Shown: positions 1 through 8,743 of the stretch, one piece after another
Layout of the letters: the number at the start of each line of letters is the position of its first letter
Numbering within the stretch: the stretch's first letter is position 1
Position numbers and translations under genes: made by a program
NCBI RefSeq assembly: GCF_030285625.1
Contig: NZ_CP127294.1
Location: forward strand, 4,808,501 to 4,872,500
Length of the DNA stretch: 64,000 bases
Reading direction: 5' to 3'
From: Amycolatopsis sp. 2-15
Lineage (GTDB): Bacteria > Actinomycetota > Actinomycetes > Mycobacteriales > Pseudonocardiaceae
The notes under the pieces: model-generated
The model's database searches: none
What the model was told of the DNA's origin: nothing
What the model saw: the letters and a program-made list of their open reading frames with translations, nothing else

Positions 1-823
1 CGGCGTGCCAGGCGGCGCCGTCGGCCTCGTTGAGGTCGACGCAATGTCCCGAGTGGATGGTGAGGTGCCGGTGTTCCTCCGGTGTTTTTTCCACCACCTC
101 GAGCCATTCCACCCCGCCGGGCAGGGCGCGCACCGCGTCGGGGCCGCCGAACTCGTAGGCGCCGTGGAACGACAGCGCCCAGCCCGGGCCGGCGGCCGAG
201 CGCGCGTGGGTGGAGTCGGTGGGCTCACCTTCGTCGAGCACGGTGCCCCATTCGAGGAAGGCGACCCAGGGGTAGTCCTTCATGAACTCGGGCGTCTGCA
301 GCGTGGCGAACAGTCCGTCGCCGAGCTCGCTCGCGACCTTGTTGCCCTTGGGGCCGAGCGCGCCGACCAGGATCGGCACGTCGACGGGCCGCGCCGGAGC
401 GTGGCCGTCGGGGTGCAGCATCCGCATCCGCGCGCCTTCCCACTCCACGGTTTCGCCGCGCAGCAGCCCGCGGTACGCGCGGAGGTAGGACTCCATGAAC
501 GCCCAGCGCACAGCGCCGTAGCCCATCGCGCGGCGGCCGGAGAACCCGGTGCCGAACGCGACCGCCACACGGCCGGGGGCGAGCGCGGCGAGGGTTGCCG
601 TGGCGGCGGCGTTGACCATGGGGTGGCGCAGGCTGGGCACGAGCACGCCCGGGCCGAGATTGATGCGCTCGGTGCGGTCGGCGGCGAGGGCGAGGGTCAT
701 CCACACGTCGGGGCTTTGCTGGGGTGTGTCGTACACCCAGGCCCGGTGGTAGCCGAGTCGCTCGGCGAGTGCGATGTGGTCCGGAGAGTCCAGGGCGGTG
801 GGGAACGCGCAGGACACGTCCAC
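1..823 (-). CDS. LLM-class (luciferase-like) oxidoreductase, 3' part cut by window edge
   Basis: About 274 residues are visible and the C-terminus lies outside the window. The TIM-barrel luciferase-like family usually uses reduced F420 or FMN to oxidise or reduce small organics in the cytoplasm. Visible hallmarks are an N-terminal strand with a PDSPDHI-like start, the stretch RINLGPGVLVPSLRHPM, and VPILVGALGPKG in the middle, where the family has its cofactor-binding strands. I chose the GTG at 823 because AGGAGGA lies a few bases upstream. It is divergent from a TetR gene with an almost perfect palindrome between them, so the TetR is its probable repressor. The substrate is unknown. Confidence 0.85.
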   Translation of the reverse strand, partial: MDVSCAFPTALDSPDHIALAERLGYHRAWVYDTPQQSPDVWMTLALAADRTERINLGPGVLVPSLRHPMVNAAATATLAALAPGRVAVAFGTGFSGRRAMGYGAVRWAFMESYLRAYRGLLRGETVEWEGARMRMLHPDGHAPARPVDVPILVGALGPKGNKVASELGDGLFATLQTPEFMKDYPWVAFLEWGTVLDEGEPTDSTHARSAAGPGWALSFHGAYEFGGPDAVRALPGGVEWLEVVEKTPEEHRHLTIHSGHCVDLNEADGAAWHA

Positions 824-876
824 GGTGTCCTCCTCCCGATCGACGGCGGATCGCGGCAGAACGTCTACCTGGGACA

Positions 877-896
877 ATGACTAAGCGCATAGTCAT
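877..896. promoter_or_regulatory. Operator-like palindrome between LLM and TetR genes
   Basis: ATGACTA and TAGTCAT flank a six-base centre AGCGCA, itself almost symmetric, giving 18 of 20 symmetric bases. It sits midway in the 159-bp divergent intergenic region, as expected for a TetR operator controlling both genes. Binding is inferred. Confidence 0.6.
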
Positions 897-982
897 AATC
901 GCTGATGGTGTGGGACGATACACACCCCCGTGGGGCGGAGCAAGGCCCGGCCCGGCAGCGCAACCGAGGGAAAGGAACCGTG

Positions 983-1633
983 ATGAGCGCCCAGCGATCC
1001 GCGCTCCCCGACCTGGCGGACGACTCGCCCGGCCTCTGGGACGCCGGCTTCGGCAAAGCCGCGCGCGCCCTGCTCACCGGTGGCGTGCGCTGCTTCGCCG
1101 CCCAGGGTTTCCACGCCACCACGACCAGGGACATCACCGCCGCGGCCGGCCTCTCGCCCGCCGCGCTGTACGTGCACTTCAGCTCCAAGGAGGAAGTGCT
1201 CTTCGAGATCACCCGCGCCGGGCACAAAAGTTCACTCGACGCGCTGAACCGGGTCCCGCCCGGCACCGACCCCGCGGAGCACCTGCGCGCCCTCGTCGCC
1301 GCCTTCGTCTCGTGGCACGCCCGCCACCACGTCGCCGCGCGCGTCAGCCAGTACGAACTGGGCGCCCTGACCCCTGCGCACTACGACGTGATCGTCGGCC
1401 TGCGCCGCCGGTCGACCGCGGTTTTCCACGACGCCCTCACACACGGCACCGCGGCCGGTGCCTTCCCGGAGGCCGACGCGCACCGGGTCGTGCGTGCGAT
1501 CCTGTCGCTGGGCGTCGACCTGGTGCGCTGGTACCGGCTGGACGGGGCGGATTCGCCTGAGGAATTGGGGGAGTACTACGCGGATCTGGCGCTGGGGATG
1601 GTGTCGGCGGCCGAGTCGCGCCGACGCCGCTGA
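983..1633 (+). CDS. TetR/AcrR family transcriptional regulator
   Basis: 216 residues. The N-terminal helix-turn-helix is clear: GFHATTTRDITAAAGLSPAALYVHF at about residues 45-70, followed by SSKEEVLFEI. The rest is the helical ligand-binding domain. The start ATG at 983 follows a GGGAAAGGA ribosome binding site; a GTG at 980 is also possible. It is divergent from the luciferase-like gene, so it probably represses that gene and itself through the palindrome at 877-896. It converges with the LysR gene, with only 3 bp between stops. The ligand is unknown. Confidence 0.9.
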   Translation: MSAQRSALPDLADDSPGLWDAGFGKAARALLTGGVRCFAAQGFHATTTRDITAAAGLSPAALYVHFSSKEEVLFEITRAGHKSSLDALNRVPPGTDPAEHLRALVAAFVSWHARHHVAARVSQYELGALTPAHYDVIVGLRRRSTAVFHDALTHGTAAGAFPEADAHRVVRAILSLGVDLVRWYRLDGADSPEELGEYYADLALGMVSAAESRRRR

Positions 1634-1636
1634 CGA

Positions 1637-2560
1637 TCAGTCGCGGGGCAGCGGTGCGAAAAACTGCGAACCGTGGGCCGCGGTGGCGGACGCGATGGCC
1701 TCCGCGAGGTCGAGGATCACCTTGTCGGCCCGGTCGACCGGCCACGCCAGGACCAGGTGGTTGTCCGGCTGTCCGGCCAGCGGCACGAAACTCACCCCGG
1801 CCGCCGGGTACAGCCGGGCGACGCTGTGGGGCAGCACGCCGACCGCGCCTTCCCAGGCCACGCACTGGATGTACTCGGCGAGCGAATGGACCACCGGCCC
1901 CTGCCGGTCGGCGCCGGACGCGCTGGGGTTACCGAGCCAGTACTCGCGCCACAGCGGGTCGGCGTCGCGGGGAAGCCGGCACCACAGGTGGTCGCTCAGC
2001 TCGCCGGGGTCGATTTCGGTGCGGTGCGCGAGCCGGTCGTCGGAGCGCAGTGCGGCGACCAGTGGTTCCTCGCCCAGGGTGTGGGTCGCGATGCCGCGGG
2101 TGTCGAACGGCAAGCGCGTGATGGCGATGTCGGCTTGGCCGGTGTGCAGGCCCGCGGCCGGGCTGGCGATCCCCTGCACCCGCACGCGCAGGGACAAGTG
2201 GGGGTAGCGGGCCTTCACCGTCTCGCGAAAATGCCCGCTGAGGCCCGTGACGAAACCGGCCACGGCCTCCGAAACGACGCCGATCGTGACAATTCGGCTC
2301 TGCCCCGCGGAACGGGTGCGCGCCGCGGCTCGGTCCACTCGTTCCAGGATATCGCGCGCTTCGTCGAGCAGAATACGACCGGAATCGGTGAGCCGAATCG
2401 GGCGCACCGATCGATCCAGCAACGAACAGCCGAGTTCCCGTTCGAGCTCCTGGATGCGCTGGCTCAGCGGAGGCTGCGACATCCGCAGCCGCGTGGCCGC
2501 CCGCGCGAAACTGAGCTCCTCGCCCACCGCGACGAAGTACCGCAGCTGCCTCAGGTCCAC
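1637..2560 (-). CDS. LysR family transcriptional regulator
   Basis: 307 residues, the usual LysR length. The N-terminus MDLRQLRYFVAVGEELSF followed by AATRLRMSQPPLSQRIQELE is the classic winged HTH, and the remainder is a periplasmic-binding-like effector domain. GTG start at 2560. It is divergent from the AhpD-like/MBL gene pair; LysR proteins typically activate the divergent operon in response to a small effector, and a dyad at 2609-2625 fits the T-N11-A pattern. Confidence 0.9.
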   Translation of the reverse strand: MDLRQLRYFVAVGEELSFARAATRLRMSQPPLSQRIQELERELGCSLLDRSVRPIRLTDSGRILLDEARDILERVDRAAARTRSAGQSRIVTIGVVSEAVAGFVTGLSGHFRETVKARYPHLSLRVRVQGIASPAAGLHTGQADIAITRLPFDTRGIATHTLGEEPLVAALRSDDRLAHRTEIDPGELSDHLWCRLPRDADPLWREYWLGNPSASGADRQGPVVHSLAEYIQCVAWEGAVGVLPHSVARLYPAAGVSFVPLAGQPDNHLVLAWPVDRADKVILDLAEAIASATAAHGSQFFAPLPRD

Positions 2561-2608
2561 GACCAGGCACTATATCAGGCGCAGGCCCCCGCTGAGCCGA
2601 TTGGTCTT

Positions 2609-2625
2609 TGACCACGGAGTGGTCA
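2609..2625. promoter_or_regulatory. LysR-type binding dyad
   Basis: TGACCAC-GGA-GTGGTCA is a perfect 7-3-7 inverted repeat with the T-N11-A form used by LysR regulators. It lies between the LysR start (2560) and the AhpD-like start (2643), just upstream of the latter. Confidence 0.6.
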
Positions 2626-2642
2626 GGGGATTGCATGGAGTC

Positions 2643-2996
2643 ATGGCTTACCACGAACCCGCCGACATGAAATACATGGCGAAACTGAAGAAATTCGCGC
2701 CCGGTGAATTCAAGAAATTCATGGACTACCAGGATGTGGTGTCCCGGGAAGACGGTGCGATCCCGCGCCGGTACCGTGAAATCATCGCGATCGCCGTCGC
2801 GTTGACCACCCAATGCGCCTATTGCCTCGACGTGCACACGGCGGCGGCGCGTGAGCAGGGCATGACGTCGGAGGAGCTCGCGGAGGCCGTGCTGATCGCC
2901 GGCGCCGTGCGCGGCGGCGGCGCGGTCGCGCACGGGCTCCTGGCCATGAAACTGTTCGAAGACTCCTCCGCGGGCCACTCGCACGCCACGGCGTGA
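2643..2996 (+). CDS. Carboxymuconolactone decarboxylase / AhpD-like protein
   Basis: 117 residues, all-helical. The AhpD-type redox motif is present: CAYCLDVHTAAA holds Cys-X-X-Cys and the conserved downstream His. Family members are alkylhydroperoxidase-like reductases or small decarboxylases. ATG 2643 was chosen because the protein then begins MAYHEPADMKYM, at the family's usual start. The stop overlaps a possible GTG start of the next gene, so the two are probably one transcription unit under the divergent LysR. Confidence 0.88.
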   Translation: MAYHEPADMKYMAKLKKFAPGEFKKFMDYQDVVSREDGAIPRRYREIIAIAVALTTQCAYCLDVHTAAAREQGMTSEELAEAVLIAGAVRGGGAVAHGLLAMKLFEDSSAGHSHATA

Positions 2997-3016
2997 CCGA
3001 GCCGGAGGGACAAGGC

Positions 3017-4018
3017 ATGTTCGACAGCTCCGGCCCGGCTTCCGCACTGGTACCGGTGGACGAGGTCCGCATCACCACGCTCGTGGACAACGTCTACGAC
3101 GGCCTGCTGGAAGACGGCCCGTTCACCACCCGGGAAACCTTCGGGCGCGCCGGCGAGGCCGCCCCGCAGTTCGAAGGTGGCCGCACCGAGGTCGGCCTGC
3201 TCGGCGAGCACGGGTTTTCGTCGCTGGTCGCGGTGCGGCGCGGCGCGGCGGAAGCCACGCTGCTGTTCGACACCGGGCTGTCTCCGTCGGCGATGATCAC
3301 CAACGCCGATCGGCTCGGCACCGACCTGCACGCGGTCGAAGGTGTGGTGCTCAGCCACGGCCACTTCGACCACACCGGCGGCCTGGCGGGCCTCGCCGGC
3401 CGCCTCGGCCGTGAGCGGCTGCCGGTCCTCGCGCATCCCGAGGTCTGGACCAAGCGCCGACTGGTGGTGCCGGGGCGCGAGGTCTTCGAGCTCCCGACAC
3501 TGAGCAAGACGGCGCTGGCCGGCGAGGGTTTCGACGTGATCGAGCGGCGCGAGCCGACGCTCCTGGCCGACGGCCGGGTGCTGATCACCGGCGAGGTCGC
3601 GCGGACGACGGAGTTCGAACGCGGCATGCCGCCGTCGCACCAGGCCTGGCTCGACGGCGACTGGCGGCACGATCCGGCCGTGATCGACGATCAGGCCCTC
3701 GTGGTTCACCTGCGCGGCCAGGGCCTGGTCGTCCTGACCGGCTGTGGCCACGCCGGGGTGCTCAACATCGTGAAGCAGGCCCAGCGGCTCACCGGAGTGG
3801 ACCGTCTGCACGCTCTGGTCGGTGGCCTGCACCTGGGCGGTCGCGCGTTCGAGGCGACCATCGATCCCACGGTGGCCGCGCTGGCCGAGCTCTCGCCGGC
3901 GCTGCTCGCGCCCGGCCACTGCACCGGCTGGCGCGCCCAGCACGCGCTGGCCTCGGCGTTTCCGGACGCCTGGGTGCCGAGCAGCAGTGGTTCGGTCCAC
4001 CGGCTGGTCGCGGCCTGA
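3017..4018 (+). CDS. MBL-fold metallo-hydrolase
   Basis: 333 residues. The metallo-beta-lactamase signature LSHGHFDHTGG supplies the HxHxDH di-zinc ligands. Further His ligands are likely in LTGCGHAGVLN and GGLHLGGR, and APGHCTG near the C-terminus resembles the last conserved His. The overall pattern matches MBL hydrolases of the AttM/7,8-dihydropterin-synthase-like group, but the substrate cannot be assigned. ATG 3017 has GGAGGGA at good distance; an in-frame GTG at 2993 overlaps the upstream stop as GTGA and is the alternative start. It is co-directional with the AhpD-like gene. Confidence 0.88.
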   Translation: MFDSSGPASALVPVDEVRITTLVDNVYDGLLEDGPFTTRETFGRAGEAAPQFEGGRTEVGLLGEHGFSSLVAVRRGAAEATLLFDTGLSPSAMITNADRLGTDLHAVEGVVLSHGHFDHTGGLAGLAGRLGRERLPVLAHPEVWTKRRLVVPGREVFELPTLSKTALAGEGFDVIERREPTLLADGRVLITGEVARTTEFERGMPPSHQAWLDGDWRHDPAVIDDQALVVHLRGQGLVVLTGCGHAGVLNIVKQAQRLTGVDRLHALVGGLHLGGRAFEATIDPTVAALAELSPALLAPGHCTGWRAQHALASAFPDAWVPSSSGSVHRLVAA

Positions 4019-4031
4019 CCCACCGGCCGGG

Positions 4032-4403
4032 TCAGCCGGGCAGCTCGACGTCGTCGCGGACAGTGAGGGCGCGGCCGACGCGGGCCTCGACCTTCGCGAA
4101 GCGCCACAGCTTCGCGTCGCCGTCGCCGACCGGGGTGGAGCGGAAGAGGTCGCAGGCGGCCTTGACCGTTTCCTGCGTGTCGGCGTCGGCGAGGAGGTAG
4201 CAGGTCCACGGCCAGCCGCCGGACGGGCCGACCTGGTGTGAATCGTCGTCGAAGTCGCCGATGAAGGTGATGCCCGGCAAGGTTTTGAGCTGATCCATCA
4301 TGGACACGAACGCTTGCCAGACGGCACCGGTGGTCAGCCCGTCCGCAGGCAGGTCGAAGAAGTTCTGGTTGATGCCGATGCAGAACAGGACGCGAAGGGG
4401 CAC
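4032..4403 (-). CDS. Small conserved hypothetical protein
   Basis: 123 residues, soluble, mixed alpha/beta, beginning VPLRVLFCIGINQNFF from a GTG start preceded by AGGAGA. It contains a Trp/Pro/Gly-rich turn (GPSGGWPWTCYLLADAD) and looks like a ferredoxin-like alpha/beta-barrel subunit. It resembles, from memory only, small proteins annotated as IacB-like/DUF6616; I do not assign a function. It converges on the MBL gene (13 bp apart) and is divergent from the GT87 gene. Confidence 0.7.
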   Translation of the reverse strand: MPLRVLFCIGINQNFFDLPADGLTTGAVWQAFVSMMDQLKTLPGITFIGDFDDDSHQVGPSGGWPWTCYLLADADTQETVKAACDLFRSTPVGDGDAKLWRFAKVEARVGRALTVRDDVELPG

Positions 4404-4537
4404 GGGCTCTCCTGGGTGTCGTGGCCGGGACGTAGTGCCATTGTTTCTTCCGGCGGAGGGCGCCACCCCGCGGGCCCGAAGAAGTTTCCCAGGGTGACGA
4501 ACGGCCCCGGCTCGGTGAAACGAGCTCGCGCCGTGGA

Positions 4538-4554
4538 TGATCACGGGGTGATCA
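4538..4554. promoter_or_regulatory. Perfect dyad overlapping the GT87 start
   Basis: TGATCAC-GGG-GTGATCA is a perfect 7-3-7 inverted repeat. The predicted GTG initiation codon (4548) lies inside its right arm. It may be a repressor site on a leaderless or very short-leader transcript, or evidence that translation starts at the downstream GTG 4593. Confidence 0.5.
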
Positions 4555-5777
4555 CGTTCCGAGGCCCTGGGGGGCACGCGACACCGGCCGGAGTGCTGAA
4601 ACAGCTGTTCGACGAGGCGGCCGCGCGCCGGGGCGCGGTGGTGGCGTTGGTGGTGGCGGCGGTCGTCTTCGTGGCGGGCGTGCTCGCGATCGTGTGCACG
4701 CTGTGGCCGGTGGACCTGGAGGTCTACCGCCTCGGCGCGCAGGCGCTGGCGCACGGCCGCGACCTCTACGGCCCGCTGCCGCCGACGCGGTCGGGCATGA
4801 CGTTGCCGTTCATCTACCCGCCGTTCGCGGCGATCCTGTTCCTGGTGCCGGCCGCGGTGCCCACGCCGGTCGCGGCCATCCTGATCCTGGCGATTTCGCT
4901 GACCGCCCTGGGTGCCACGGTTTACGTCGTCGTGCGGCCGCGCGCCGGAAGGCGGACGGCGGTGCTGGCCGCGGTCGTGGTCGGGGCGGCGTCGCTGGCG
5001 TTCGAGCCGGTGCGCGAGACGCTGTGGTTCGGGCAGATCAACCTGGTGCTCATGGCGCTGGTCGTGATCGACTGCCTGGGGCCGAAAACCCGCCTGCCGC
5101 GCGGGATGCTGGTGGGCCTGGCCGCCGCCGTGAAGATCACACCGGCCGGGTTTCTGCTGTTTTTCTTCCTGAAGAAGGACTTCCGCGCGCTCGGCACCGC
5201 GCTCGGCACGTTCGTCGCCGCGGGCGCGGTCGGTTTTGTGGTGGCCCCCCGGGCTTCCGCGGCCTATTGGTTCGGCGGCGGGCTGACCGGCGCGTCGGGC
5301 ATGAGCGGCTCGATCTTCGCCACCAACCAGACCATCCAGGGCGCCGTCCACCGCTTCGGCCTCCCCGCGACGCCCACGCTCGTCCTGGTCGCCGCGGGAA
5401 CCCTGGCCGCGCTGCTCCTCGCCGCAGCGGCCATGCGCCGGGCCGACGAACCGGTCGCCTTCCTCCTCAACGCCGCCGCGGTTCTCGTGTGCTCACCCAT
5501 TTCGTGGTCGCACCACTGGGTCTGGATCGTCCCCGCGACGATCGTCCTGGCCGCCCGCGCCACGACCGGCCGCGCGATGGCCGGTTTGGCGGCCGTGATC
5601 GCGATCTTCGTCATCGCGCCGCATTCGCTGTTGCCCAACAACGACTTCCGCGAGCTGTCCTGGGGACCGCTGGACCACGTGATCGGCAACAGCTACCTGT
5701 TGCTGGCACTGGGTTTCCTCGGTTGGCAGTTCGCCACGCGCCACCGCCGCGCGCTCACCCCGCCGCTGCTGCCGTAA
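4548..5777 (+). CDS. GT87-type membrane alpha-mannosyltransferase
   Basis: About 409 residues with roughly ten hydrophobic segments. After the first membrane helix comes the conserved acidic pair and pattern PVDLEVYRLGAQALAHGRDLY, then LPFIYPPFAAILF, which is the GT-C/DUF2029 (GT87) signature. Such enzymes use polyprenyl-phosphomannose to decorate cell-envelope glycans (lipomannan type) on the outer face of the membrane. The late ISWSHHWVW segment is also typical. The start is uncertain: GTG 4548 gives family length, GTG 4593 is an alternative. Confidence 0.82.
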   Translation: MITFRGPGGHATPAGVLKQLFDEAAARRGAVVALVVAAVVFVAGVLAIVCTLWPVDLEVYRLGAQALAHGRDLYGPLPPTRSGMTLPFIYPPFAAILFLVPAAVPTPVAAILILAISLTALGATVYVVVRPRAGRRTAVLAAVVVGAASLAFEPVRETLWFGQINLVLMALVVIDCLGPKTRLPRGMLVGLAAAVKITPAGFLLFFFLKKDFRALGTALGTFVAAGAVGFVVAPRASAAYWFGGGLTGASGMSGSIFATNQTIQGAVHRFGLPATPTLVLVAAGTLAALLLAAAAMRRADEPVAFLLNAAAVLVCSPISWSHHWVWIVPATIVLAARATTGRAMAGLAAVIAIFVIAPHSLLPNNDFRELSWGPLDHVIGNSYLLLALGFLGWQFATRHRRALTPPLLP

Positions 5778-6259
5778 GCCCTACCCGGCGAGGCTGCAGG
5801 TACGCCTCCGAAGCCTCGTAGACCTTCCGGCCGTCCGGGTCCGCGGACAGCTTCGGCGCGACGAAGTCCCGGGCCCACTGCGCGGTCTGGGACCTCAGCG
5901 GCGGGTTCTCCTGCCCGAGCAGGTCGAGGGTCTGCGGACCGACCTCCTCGACCGCCTGCACGCCGCCGGTGTTGCCGATGACCCGTCGTCTCGAGGACGA
6001 AACGGAAGCCGGCCATCGTGATCTGCTCCGCTGTGCCGAGGGCGAAGATGCCGCCGGCTTGGGAAACCACGGCGTCGAGGTGGCCGTGGGTCCGGGCCAC
6101 GTCGTCGATGAGGGCGTGGACGGCCGGGTGGTCGGTGATCTCGAGGAACCGGATGTCGAGCCGGACGCCGCGCTCGGCCGGCGAAACCGTGCGGCCGCGA
6201 AGCTCCTCAGCGACCGCGTCCGCCCAGCTCGCCCAGCCGTCCGCCGCGAGCCGCAGCCC
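5755..6259 (-). pseudogene. Decayed short-chain dehydrogenase
   Basis: On the minus strand, from about 6259 to 5970, one frame reads as the middle of an SDR: AERGVRLDIRFLEITDHP, then HGHLDAVVSQAGGIF (the NNAG-equivalent region). It lacks the N-terminal Rossmann glycine motif and the YxxxK catalytic site. Near 5970 the sense continues in another frame and ends at 5755 with a tail (QTAQWARDFVAPKL and following) that I do not recognise. Truncation, frameshift and a fused tail mark it as a relic. Confidence 0.65.
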
Positions 6260-6690
6260 TGGTGGACGCGGCCCGCACGCTCGCGCGGGAGCGTGGCGTC
6301 GCATCGGTCACCCACTCGGCGAGGCGCCGCTACTTCCCCTCGCACAAGCACGTGCTGCTGGCGGAGGTGCTCGTCGCGTGCCTGGCCGCCGATCGGTTGC
6401 TGTGCGATCTGTTCGCCAACGTCCCGCCTGGAGCACGACGTCGACGTCGAGAATGTCGTGGAGTTCAAGCGGACCAGCCGTGCGGCGATCGACGTCGTCA
6501 CCGCGGCCAACGCCCTCGCGGCCACGCTGTGGCAGGTCACCCATCCTGGGACCGAGCTCGCCGCCGCGTAGCGGGCCGACCCGTCGCTGTCGATCGTCGG
6601 CCCCGGCGACTTCGCTCCGACGCTGACCCAGCTGCTGGCCGCGGACGTGTGCCGGGCTGCCCGCAGCGTCCCTGCGCTGACTGTCCGTCC
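6256..6690 (+). pseudogene. Decayed TetR regulator
   Basis: The start reads ALVDAARTLARERGVASVT, a TetR N-terminus, but the recognition helix is deleted and joins directly to RRYFPSHKHVLLAEVL. A frameshift near 6430 and an in-frame TAG at 6569 interrupt the ligand domain, which is still readable as ANALAATLWQVTHPGTELAA and then DPSLSIVGPGDFAPTLTQLL. It is divergent from the SDR relic, suggesting an old regulator/target pair. Confidence 0.6.
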
Positions 6691-6703
6691 GGCGAGGAGG
6701 GTC

Positions 6704-7184
6704 ATGGCCGACGAACAGTTCGACAGCTGGGCAGGACAGCTGGACTACCCGATGCACGTCGTGACGTGCCGCGGCGGCGAGCGGCGGGCCGGGTGCCTGG
6801 TGGGGTTCGCGGCGCAGGGCAGCATCTCGCCGCCGCGGTTCAGGTGTGGCTGTCGAAGGAGAACCACACGACGGAGGTCGCGGCGGGCGTGGGGAGCTCG
6901 CCGTGCACCGGCTGACCCGGGACGCGGCGGAGCTCGCCCGCCTGTTCGGTTCGCGCAGTGGCTTCGACGCCGACAAGTTCTCCTTGTGCGCCGGGCATTC
7001 CGGGCCGCGCGGTGTGCCGTTGCTCGACGGTTGCCCGGCCTGGTTCGCCGGTGAAATGCTGTCGCGCCACGACACGGGGGACCACGTCGGCTACCTGCTG
7101 AGCCCGTTCGCCGCCGCGCCGGGTGGCGGCCGGCAGCTCGGGTTTCAGGATGTGCGGGACTTACCACCGGGCACCGAAGCCTGA
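6704..7184 (+). pseudogene. Frameshifted flavin-reductase-like protein
   Basis: A good ribosome binding site (GAGGAGG) precedes ATG 6704. The protein starts MADEQFDSWAGQLDYPMHVV and goes on as a split-barrel flavin reductase (FMN-binding), but a one-base loss near 6840 and a second shift near 6890 break the frame. Later parts read HRLTRDAAELARLFGSRSG and CPAWFAGEMLSRHDTGDH. The 3' end overlaps the convergent monooxygenase by 40 bp. Sequencing error is possible, but two neighbouring genes are also broken. Confidence 0.65.
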
Positions 7185-8743
7185 GTGCCGTGCATCAGGC
7201 GTTGTGCGTATTCGGACAACTTTTCGGGAGATCCCTCACGGGTGATGAGGCCGAGGTAACCGTCGGGGCGGATGAGGGCGAGGCCGTGGTCGCCGGTGCC
7301 GTAGCGGTCGGTGAAGGAGTCGTCCGGGTCTTGGAGGCCGCCGGAGCCGAGGGGTACGACCGTGCCGAAGCCGGCGAGGGCCGCGCGGTATTCGTCGAGC
7401 ACCGCGTTGTCCCGGACGCTCGTGAGGAGCAGGTGGCCGGGCCGGCGGAGCAGCTCGTCGAGTGAGGTCGGCGTGCCGTCGGCGGTGCGCAGGCCGGGCA
7501 GGTCGGGTGCGTGGTCGCCGGGGTGCGGGTGTCGTCGTGAGGTCGCGCGGCCGGTGACGATGGGGCTGCCGCGGTAGTGGATGTCGACCTCGGCGATGCC
7601 GGCGATCAGCTCCTCGCGCACGGGCGGGAGGTGCCCGACCAGGAACAACGCGAGGTTGCGCAGCCCGCGTTCGGGGCCGTTGACCGTCATCACGTCGGTC
7701 ATGCGCGTGGTCTGTTTGACCACCGACGCGCCGACCCGGTGGCGTTCGGTGTGGTAGGAATCGAGCAGCGCCGGATCGGCGCGGCCGGTGGTGACCAGGG
7801 CGAGCTTCCACGCGAGGTTGACCGCGTCGTGGATGCCGGTGTTCATGCCCTGACCGCCGGCGGGGCTGTGGATGTGCGCGGCGTCGCCGGCCAGCAGCAC
7901 GCGGCCGTGGCGGTAGCGGGGTACCTGGCCGTGGTGGATCTCGAAGTAGGCGAGCCAGTGGGCGTCCGTCACGTGCCACGCGCCGCCCGCGCGCTGGTCG
8001 ACGAGCTCTTGCGTCCGGGCGATCGTCGGGACCGCGCCGGCCGCCGGGGGTTCGACTTCGAACAGCAGCCGGGTGCGGCCCTCGGGCATCGGGAACACGC
8101 CGCCGATGCCGTCGGGGTGCGCGAACATTCGCACGGTGTCGGGTGAGCGTTCGGACTCGGCGACGACGTCGGCGAACAAAAAATGTTGACCTTCGAACAC
8201 GCCCTCGATTCGGGTGCCGACGGCCGTGCGCGTGGTGCTGTGCCCGCCGTCGGCGCCGACCACCCAGGCGTAGCGGGACCGGTCGCGCCCGGCCGCGGAG
8301 GTGAAGGTGGCCGTGACGCCCGTCGAGTCCTGTTCGAGGCCCTCCAGCGTCACGCCGCGTTCGACCCGCACGCCCAGGCTGGCCACGTGTTCGGCGAGCA
8401 GTGCCTCGGTCCGCGGCTGGGCGAGGTCGAGGATGCGTCGGTAGCGGGTGGCGAGGTGCTCGGTGCCCAGCCGCACGGTGGGCTGCTTCGGGTCTCGGCC
8501 GGCGTAGATCTCCAGCGCGGTGATGGCGGATGCCTCGCGCTCCAGCGGCGCGAGCACTCCCATCGCGGCCAGGTGCTCCTGCGTGCGCGGGTGCACGACG
8601 ACCGCGCGGGACTGCGTGGTGGGCTCGGCCCGCTGCTCGACCACCCGCACGCGCGCGCCCTGGCGCACCAGCTCGGCGGCGGCGGTCAAGCCCACCGGTC
8701 CGGCCCCCACGACCAGCACGGTGTCCTGCCCGGACGCGGTCAC
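7145..8743 (-). CDS. FAD-dependent aromatic monooxygenase (PHBH fold)
   Basis: 532 residues. The N-terminal Rossmann motif is VLVVGAGPVGLTAAAEL, the central AWVVGADGGHSTTR is the DG motif, and VLLAGDAAHIHSPAGGQGMN is the GD FAD-pyrophosphate motif. The C-terminal thioredoxin-like extension (about residues 400-530) is typical of the polyketide/phenol hydroxylase group (RdmE, MhpA). It should hydroxylate or epoxidise an aromatic or polyketide substrate with NAD(P)H and O2 in the cytosol. The GTG start overlaps the stop of a 15-codon ORF (GTGA), so translation may be coupled. Confidence 0.9.
   Translation of the reverse strand: MTASGQDTVLVVGAGPVGLTAAAELVRQGARVRVVEQRAEPTTQSRAVVVHPRTQEHLAAMGVLAPLEREASAITALEIYAGRDPKQPTVRLGTEHLATRYRRILDLAQPRTEALLAEHVASLGVRVERGVTLEGLEQDSTGVTATFTSAAGRDRSRYAWVVGADGGHSTTRTAVGTRIEGVFEGQHFLFADVVAESERSPDTVRMFAHPDGIGGVFPMPEGRTRLLFEVEPPAAGAVPTIARTQELVDQRAGGAWHVTDAHWLAYFEIHHGQVPRYRHGRVLLAGDAAHIHSPAGGQGMNTGIHDAVNLAWKLALVTTGRADPALLDSYHTERHRVGASVVKQTTRMTDVMTVNGPERGLRNLALFLVGHLPPVREELIAGIAEVDIHYRGSPIVTGRATSRRHPHPGDHAPDLPGLRTADGTPTSLDELLRRPGHLLLTSVRDNAVLDEYRAALAGFGTVVPLGSGGLQDPDDSFTDRYGTGDHGLALIRPDGYLGLITREGSPEKLSEYAQRLMHGTQASVPGGKSRTS

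Noticed and set aside
5..880. Long plus-strand ORF over the left edge
   Set aside because: It runs antisense to the luciferase-like gene and reads as Gly/Arg/Val-rich shadow with no family motif.
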